From Phenylobacterium sp. (GTDB lineage: Bacteria; Pseudomonadota; Alphaproteobacteria; Caulobacterales; Caulobacteraceae), in the NCBI RefSeq assembly GCF_030697925.1, contig NZ_JAUYOJ010000205.1, forward strand, positions 1-45,925: a DNA stretch of 45,925 bases. The letters run 5' to 3'. Each line of letters opens with the position of its first letter. The stretch's first letter is position 1. The notes beneath the pieces were generated by a model that had not been told where the DNA came from, did no database searches, and was given only the letters and a program-made list of their open reading frames with translations. Positions 44,371-45,925 of the stretch are shown piece by piece. Made by a program: the position numbers and the translations under genes.

Positions 44371-44417
44371 CGATCCGGGACGGGATCGGAACGGGTAACT
44401 CGCGTCGGCCCGACGCG
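44371..44417. promoter_or_regulatory. Two palindromes in the flbT upstream region
   Basis: CGATCC-N6-GGATCG (44371-44388) and CGCGTCGG-C-CCGACGCG (44401-44417) lie 23 to 69 bp before the flbT start. The second is too tight for an RNA hairpin and looks like a protein-binding site. I see no clear -24/-12 or -35/-10 pair in the 267-bp gap. Confidence 0.45.
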
Positions 44418-44439
44418 GGTCAATTCGGGGGGACGGGCC

Positions 44440-44859
44440 TTGCCGCTTAAACTGTCGCTGAAGCCGGGCGAGAAGTTCGTGCTCAACGGCGCGGTCGTCC
44501 AGAACGGCGACCGGCGCGGCGTGCTGATTCTCCAGAACAAGGCTTCGGTCCTTCGCGAGAAGGACATTATGCAGGAAGACGAGGTCACCTCGCCGGCCCG
44601 CCGGATCTATTTCCCGGTGATGATGATGTACCTCGATGAGGCCGGGGCCGAGCGCTACTACGACGAATTCGTGCGGCGACTCACCGAGTTCATGGGGGTC
44701 ATCAAGAACCCTCCGGTGCTGGCCGACTGCGTGAACATCTCCAAGCAATGCATGGCGCGCGAGTACTACAAGGCGCTCATGCTTTGCCGGAAGCTGATCG
44801 AATACGAAGACGAAAGGTTGGGGAATGTCGCTTCGGGCGTACCAGCAGACCGCGGCTAG
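44440..44859 (+). CDS. flbT: Flagellin regulator FlbT
   Basis: The 139 residues match FlbT: 'LKLSLKPGEKFVLNGAVVQNGDRRGVLILQNKASVLREKDIMQEDE' and 'YYDEFVRRLTEFMGVIKNPPVLADC'. In Caulobacter FlbT limits flagellin synthesis by acting on the flagellin mRNA leader and promoting its decay until the hook is complete. It starts with TTG at 44440, just behind GGGGGGA. Its end overlaps flaF by 35 bp, so the pair is translationally coupled. Confidence 0.95.
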   Translation: MPLKLSLKPGEKFVLNGAVVQNGDRRGVLILQNKASVLREKDIMQEDEVTSPARRIYFPVMMMYLDEAGAERYYDEFVRRLTEFMGVIKNPPVLADCVNISKQCMAREYYKALMLCRKLIEYEDERLGNVASGVPADRG

Positions 44860-45193
44860 GGGCGAGTCCGGCCGCGAGCTGGAGTACCGGCTGTTCGGCC
44901 AAGTGACGCGCGCCCTGATGGAGGCCGCGGCCCTCGACCCGAGCGAGGTGTCGGCCCGCGCCGACGCCCTGGACTGGAATCGTCGGCTATGGGCGACCCT
45001 GGCCGGCATCGTGGCCGAGCCCGAGAACGCGCTTCCAGCCGCCCTGAAGGCCCAGATCATCTCGATCAGCATCTGGGTGGGCAAGTACACCAGCATGGTG
45101 ATCCGGCGCGAGGACGACGACATCCAGGCCCTGATCGACGTCAATCGCGCGATCATGCAGGGCCTCAGCGGCGCGGTCGCCGAAGCCGCCTGA
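44825..45193 (+). CDS. flaF: Flagellar protein FlaF
   Basis: The 122 residues match FlaF: 'MSLRAYQQTAARGESGRELEYRLFGQVTRALMEA' and 'IISISIWVGKYTSMVIRREDDDIQALIDVNRAIMQGL'. In Caulobacter FlaF is needed for flagellin secretion and works together with, and opposite to, FlbT in controlling flagellin output. The gene overlaps flbT by 35 bp and is closed by an intrinsic terminator before the flagellin gene. Confidence 0.95.
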   Translation: MSLRAYQQTAARGESGRELEYRLFGQVTRALMEAAALDPSEVSARADALDWNRRLWATLAGIVAEPENALPAALKAQIISISIWVGKYTSMVIRREDDDIQALIDVNRAIMQGLSGAVAEAA

Positions 45194-45220
45194 GACCCCC
45201 TCCCATCGAGACGTTCTGAC

Positions 45221-45249
45221 CGCCGGATCGGGCCTCGATCCGGCGTTTT
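45221..45249 (+). terminator. Intrinsic terminator after flaF
   Basis: A 10-bp perfect stem CGCCGGATCG / CGATCCGGCG, 5-nt loop, then TTTT. Confidence 0.88.
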
Positions 45250-45258
45250 CGTTTGTGG

Positions 45259-45296
45259 CGGCAGATACTGCCGAGACCGTTCGGCAGGCGCTGCCC
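45259..45296 (+). promoter_or_regulatory. Tandem palindromic enhancer-like sites
   Basis: CGGCAG-ATA-CTGCCG (45259-45273, perfect) and CGGCAG-GCG-CTGCCC (45282-45296) sit about 125 bp upstream of the sigma54 site. By analogy with Caulobacter they are candidate FlbD (ftr) sites. Confidence 0.6.
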
Positions 45297-45360
45297 ATCG
45301 GCAAGTTTTCATGGTCAAGCTTGCGGATCGCGTCGCCGAAGCGCGCGAAATTATCAGCTA

Positions 45361-45373
45361 AATCAATAGGTTC
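45361..45373 (+). promoter_or_regulatory. IHF site between enhancer and sigma54 promoter
   Basis: AATCAATAGGTTC fits WATCAANNNNTTR at all but the last position. Its place between enhancer and -24/-12 is the expected one for DNA bending. Confidence 0.6.
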
Positions 45374-45396
45374 GTTGAAGCCCAAGCTGGCCGGTC

Positions 45397-45411
45397 TGGC
45401 CCGCGCCTTGC
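45397..45411 (+). promoter_or_regulatory. Sigma54 promoter of the flagellin gene
   Basis: TGGCCCGCGCCTTGC agrees with TGGCACG-N4-TTGC at all but one position, with the invariant GG and GC correctly spaced. Transcription would start near 45423, giving a leader of about 68 nt. Confidence 0.85.
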
Positions 45412-45420
45412 TACGGTTAA

Positions 45421-45456
45421 CGGAGAGCGAAAATGCGCTCCACGGCCAAAATGGCC
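45421..45456 (+). promoter_or_regulatory. Leader hairpins of the flagellin mRNA
   Basis: CGGCCA-AAA-TGGCCG (45442-45456) is a perfect 6-bp stem-loop; GGAG(A)GCG..CGCTCC just before it can form a second. They lie in the inferred untranslated leader, where FlbT is known to act in Caulobacter. Confidence 0.5.
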
Positions 45457-45490
45457 GCAACGCCTCCGACCAGAATGGAAGGGTACTAAA

Positions 45491-45925
45491 ATGGCTATGA
45501 ATTCCGTCAACACCAACGTGGGCGCGATGGTCGCCCTGCAAAACCTCAACGCGACGAATGCGGAGCTGTCGCAAGTCCAAACGCGGATCAATACGGGCAA
45601 GAAAGTCTCGTCCGCGAAAGAAAACGGAGCCATCTGGGCGATCGCGCAAAACCAACGCGCGACTTCCAGTTCGCTGAACGCCGTCCGTGACTCGCTGCAG
45701 CGTACTGCTTCGACGATCGACGTGGCGATGTCGGCGGGTGAATCGGTTTCGGACCTGCTCGTCCAGATGAAGGAGAAAGCACTCGCGGCTTCGGATACGA
45801 CCCTGGACGCCTCGTCGCGGACGGCCCTGAACGAAGACTTCAAGGCCCTGCGCGACCAGATCTCCAAGGCGGTGAACAACGCCGAGTTCAACGGCGCGAA
45901 CATGATCAAGACCGGTGGCGCGACG
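45491..45925 (+). CDS. Flagellin, N-terminal part
   Basis: The 145 residues up to the window end show the conserved flagellin N-terminus: '[55 protein letters not shown]' and '[21 protein letters not shown]'. It forms the filament core helices (D0/D1) and is exported by the flagellar type III system. The pattern fits the small alphaproteobacterial flagellins (fljJ/K/L group of Caulobacter). The ATG at 45491 follows 'GGAAGGGTACTAAA'. Expression is by sigma54, with FlbT/FlaF encoded just upstream. Confidence 0.96.
   Translation, partial: MAMNSVNTNVGAMVALQNLNATNAELSQVQTRINTGKKVSSAKENGAIWAIAQNQRATSSSLNAVRDSLQRTASTIDVAMSAGESVSDLLVQMKEKALAASDTTLDASSRTALNEDFKALRDQISKAVNNAEFNGANMIKTGGAT

Overview
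The window is high-GC chromosomal DNA of an alphaproteobacterium, most likely Caulobacterales (Caulobacter/Phenylobacterium type). The grounds are the flbT-flaF-flagellin block with a sigma54/IHF promoter, the split glyQ/glyS synthetase, many TonB receptors, PEPxxWA-CTERM secreted proteins, and many GTG/TTG starts. The genus call is inference from gene content. I saw no rRNA, tRNA, CRISPR array or complete insertion sequence.

Layout. 1-9.1 kb: the 5' end of a PII gene, two secreted proteins sharing a C-terminal module, then glyQ, a DUF2314 lipoprotein, glyS, ppdK and a small Gly-rich protein, mostly tightly packed. 9.1-16.8 kb: RidA-like protein, MscS channel, three PEP-CTERM proteins (plus a possible decayed fourth), an M48 protease, and a KAS III-GNAT pair. 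17.0-20.7 kb: a small outer-membrane barrel and a large TonB receptor. 20.7-28.3 kb: a YCII/ECF42 sigma pair, a GST, a TetR-controlled TonB receptor plus hydrolase, and an SRPBCC protein. The ECF42 operon, the GST and the SRPBCC gene share a TGTCG[G/T]-N17-CGTCCTC promoter, so I read them as one regulon. Two inverted copies of a ~200-bp palindromic element bracket the GST-to-SRPBCC segment.

28.3-34.4 kb: a triple-PAS HWE kinase, a secreted protein of unknown function, a GFA-like protein, an MFS transporter and a sterol-desaturase-family hydroxylase. 34.4-37.6 kb: an accessory patch. A phage terminase small-subunit-like ORF runs into the remnant of a GST gene. Next to it a ~541-bp AT-richer block with four DnaA-box-like sites, strong hairpins and a DUF2188 gene lies between 12-bp direct repeats. 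An intact GST and a SnoaL/TetR pair follow. This patch is the best candidate for an undescribed small element.

37.6-43.6 kb: a mosaic of hairpin repeats, a four-gene minus-strand operon (HD hydrolase, tyrosine phosphatase, NrtR-like regulator, ASCH protein), a universal stress protein, a lipoprotein and a MoxR-type ATPase. 43.7-45.9 kb: an acidic protein, then flbT, flaF and the start of a flagellin gene, whose promoter shows tandem palindromic enhancer-like sites, an IHF site, a sigma54 site and leader hairpins.
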